A stretch of DNA of 64,000 bases, from positions 77,719-141,718 of the forward strand of contig JBFHIJ010000004.1 in the NCBI GenBank assembly GCA_041596515.1, given 5' to 3'. The notes under the pieces were generated by a model. That model made no database searches and was not told the origin of the DNA. It worked only from the letters and a program-made list of their open reading frames with translations. The translations under genes were made by a program, and so were the position numbers. This document shows, piece by piece, positions 62,964 to 64,000 of this stretch. Origin of the DNA: JBFHIJ01 sp041596515. GTDB lineage: Bacteria; Bacteroidota; Ignavibacteria; Kapaibacteriales; UBA2268. The stretch's first letter is position 1, and each line of letters starts with the position of its first letter.

Positions 62964-63786
62964 AAAAATTGGTAATTCTTTAATTCAGCATGGTAAATAT
63001 AACGATAGAGTATATATCATGCACTTAGAAAAGCAGGATATGAAAGAAGTATTTCGTTACACCGAAGAGACTGCTGCAAATAATAACTATTCTAAAATAT
63101 TTGCGAAAATTCCTGCTTCCATTTATTCTGATTTAGATCAATCAGTTTATTTGACTGAGGCAAAAATTCCATTGTTTTATAATGGAATGGAAGATGTCCT
63201 TTTCCTTTCAAAATATATAGATTCTAACAGAAAAAATATGTTGCCTGAAGTGACACAAGAAGTTGCAAATAATATCGAAATTGCGAAAAGTAAAGCAGGA
63301 AAACTTAATCTGAGTGATTTGGGTGAAGAATATGCCATGAGGGTGCTTAATCACAATGATGCAGAGGAACTTGCCGAGCTATATAAAATTGTATTTGAAA
63401 CTTATCCTTTCCCTATACATGATCCTAATTTTTTGAAAGAAATGATGGATGATAATATTGAATATTGGGGGATCTTTTGGAATGGAAAATTAATTTCTGC
63501 TGCCTCCTCTGAGCAGTATGTATCTGAATCTGTAGTCGAAATGACTGATTTTGCTACCAACCCTGACTATTTGGGTAAAGGTTTTGCACTGCATTTGCTG
63601 AAAAAAATGGAAAAATCAATGATTGAAAAAGGATATAAAACTCTTTATACCATTGCAAGAAGCCTTTCACCAGCGATGAACATTACTTTTGCTAAAGACA
63701 ATTATTTATTTGCAGGTACTCTAATCAATAATACGAATATATTTGGCAAAATAGAACCAATGAATGTTTGGTATAAACCGATATAA
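62944..63786 (+). CDS. ablB: Putative beta-lysine N-acetyltransferase
   Basis: The 280-residue GNAT acetyltransferase, with the AblB-family N-terminal region (YTEETAANNNYSKIFAKIPAS; GMEDVLFLSKYI) and a GNAT fold from about residue 130 (MRVLNHNDAEELAELYKIVFETYPFPIHDPNFL; acetyl-CoA loop NPDYLGKGFALHLLKKME). It should acetylate the epsilon-amino group of beta-lysine made by KamA. The overlap with the symporter gene indicates translational coupling. A terminator follows 25 bases later. Confidence 0.9.
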   Translation: MQYDKIEKIGNSLIQHGKYNDRVYIMHLEKQDMKEVFRYTEETAANNNYSKIFAKIPASIYSDLDQSVYLTEAKIPLFYNGMEDVLFLSKYIDSNRKNMLPEVTQEVANNIEIAKSKAGKLNLSDLGEEYAMRVLNHNDAEELAELYKIVFETYPFPIHDPNFLKEMMDDNIEYWGIFWNGKLISAASSEQYVSESVVEMTDFATNPDYLGKGFALHLLKKMEKSMIEKGYKTLYTIARSLSPAMNITFAKDNYLFAGTLINNTNIFGKIEPMNVWYKPI

Positions 63787-63810
63787 AATTCTAAATATTT
63801 AGTTAATACA

Positions 63811-63843
63811 AAAAAGCAGACTATTTTATAGCTGCTTTTTTTT
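63811..63843 (+). terminator. Intrinsic terminator after ablB
   Basis: AAAAAGCAG pairs with CTGCTTTTT, with an inner CTAT/ATAG stem around a TTT loop and a T run. It ends the kamA-symporter-ablB transcript. Confidence 0.78.
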
Positions 63844-63879
63844 ATTTTTGTTTCATGCTATTTATCATGGAGAAATATA

Positions 63880-64000
63880 GTGCTTAATAATAAAAAAGAG
63901 CGTGTCGGCTGGTATATGTATGACTGGGCAATTTCAGCGTTTTCTGCCACCGTCGTTACAGTTTTTATTGGCCCATATCTTACTTCAATTGCTCAAACTG
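63880..64000 (+). CDS. MFS transporter (UMF1/Atg22-like), 3' end outside window
   Basis: The first 40 codons of a membrane protein that runs off the right edge. VGWYMYDWAISAFSATVVTVFIGPYLTSIA matches the N terminus of the UMF1-type major-facilitator transporters. The start is GTG, with GGAG seven bases upstream; a nearby ATG at 63867 runs into a stop after five codons. A TATTTTTG element lies 30 bases upstream. The substrate is unknown. Confidence 0.8.
   Translation, partial: MLNNKKERVGWYMYDWAISAFSATVVTVFIGPYLTSIAQT

Noticed and set aside
1..64000. tRNA, rRNA, CRISPR, transposase or phage genes
   Set aside because: None seen on reading both strands; no cloverleaf, regular repeat-spacer pattern or transposase motif found.

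Overview
The window is AT-rich, densely packed bacterial chromosome from a Gram-negative member of the Bacteroidota-related (FCB) group. Evidence: several secreted proteins end in type IX secretion (T9SS) sorting domains; there is a Bacteroidota-type LptD, a TonB-receptor-like barrel, and many lipoproteins; and several promoters match the Bacteroidota -7 motif TAnnTTTG, two of them with TTG 19-20 bases upstream. The SBBP/DUF7948, WD40 and IgGFc-type surface proteins plus REC-first histidine kinases suggest the Kapabacteria/Ignavibacteria side of the group, but that placement is an inference. I see no rRNA, tRNA, CRISPR array, insertion sequence or prophage.

Layout. 1-13 kb: end of a WD40/T9SS protein, hisS, a histidine kinase, a minus-strand ybaB-recR-lipoprotein-lipoprotein unit, pspA with a YbjN-like gene, an OmpA-family protein, a GlcD-like flavoprotein oxidase and a REC-histidine kinase. 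13-21 kb: lptD, an SBBP-repeat T9SS protein, a double-CDGSH iron-sulfur protein, a redoxin, a CPBP protease and a solitary HicB-like protein. 21-30 kb: heparinase-like protein with a polysaccharide flippase, a large T9SS metalloprotease, a SpoU methyltransferase, and a small redox group (thioredoxin, DUF6132, DUF1858). 30-36 kb: M13 peptidase, an OB-fold lipoprotein and a K+-dependent-type membrane pyrophosphatase.

36-47 kb is a six-gene signalling island: hybrid kinase, REC-kinase, porin, small PstS-like binding protein, second hybrid kinase, second REC-kinase. The two kinase pairs flank the porin and binding protein. Three of the four kinases share a helical C-terminal tail, and the first hybrid kinase carries a receiver that has lost its phospho-acceptor Asp. 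I consider this the most unusual system here: probably an envelope ligand-sensing relay.

47-51 kb is a shikimate operon (aroE-aroK fusion, aroA, aroC). 51-58 kb is a minus-strand surface block (TonB-receptor-like barrel, lipoprotein, DUF5723-like barrel, and an IgGFc/T9SS gene broken by one in-frame TGA). 58-64 kb holds an aldehyde dehydrogenase, then kamA, a sodium:solute symporter and ablB, which together look like a module for making or importing the osmolyte N-epsilon-acetyl-beta-lysine, and the start of an MFS transporter at the right edge.
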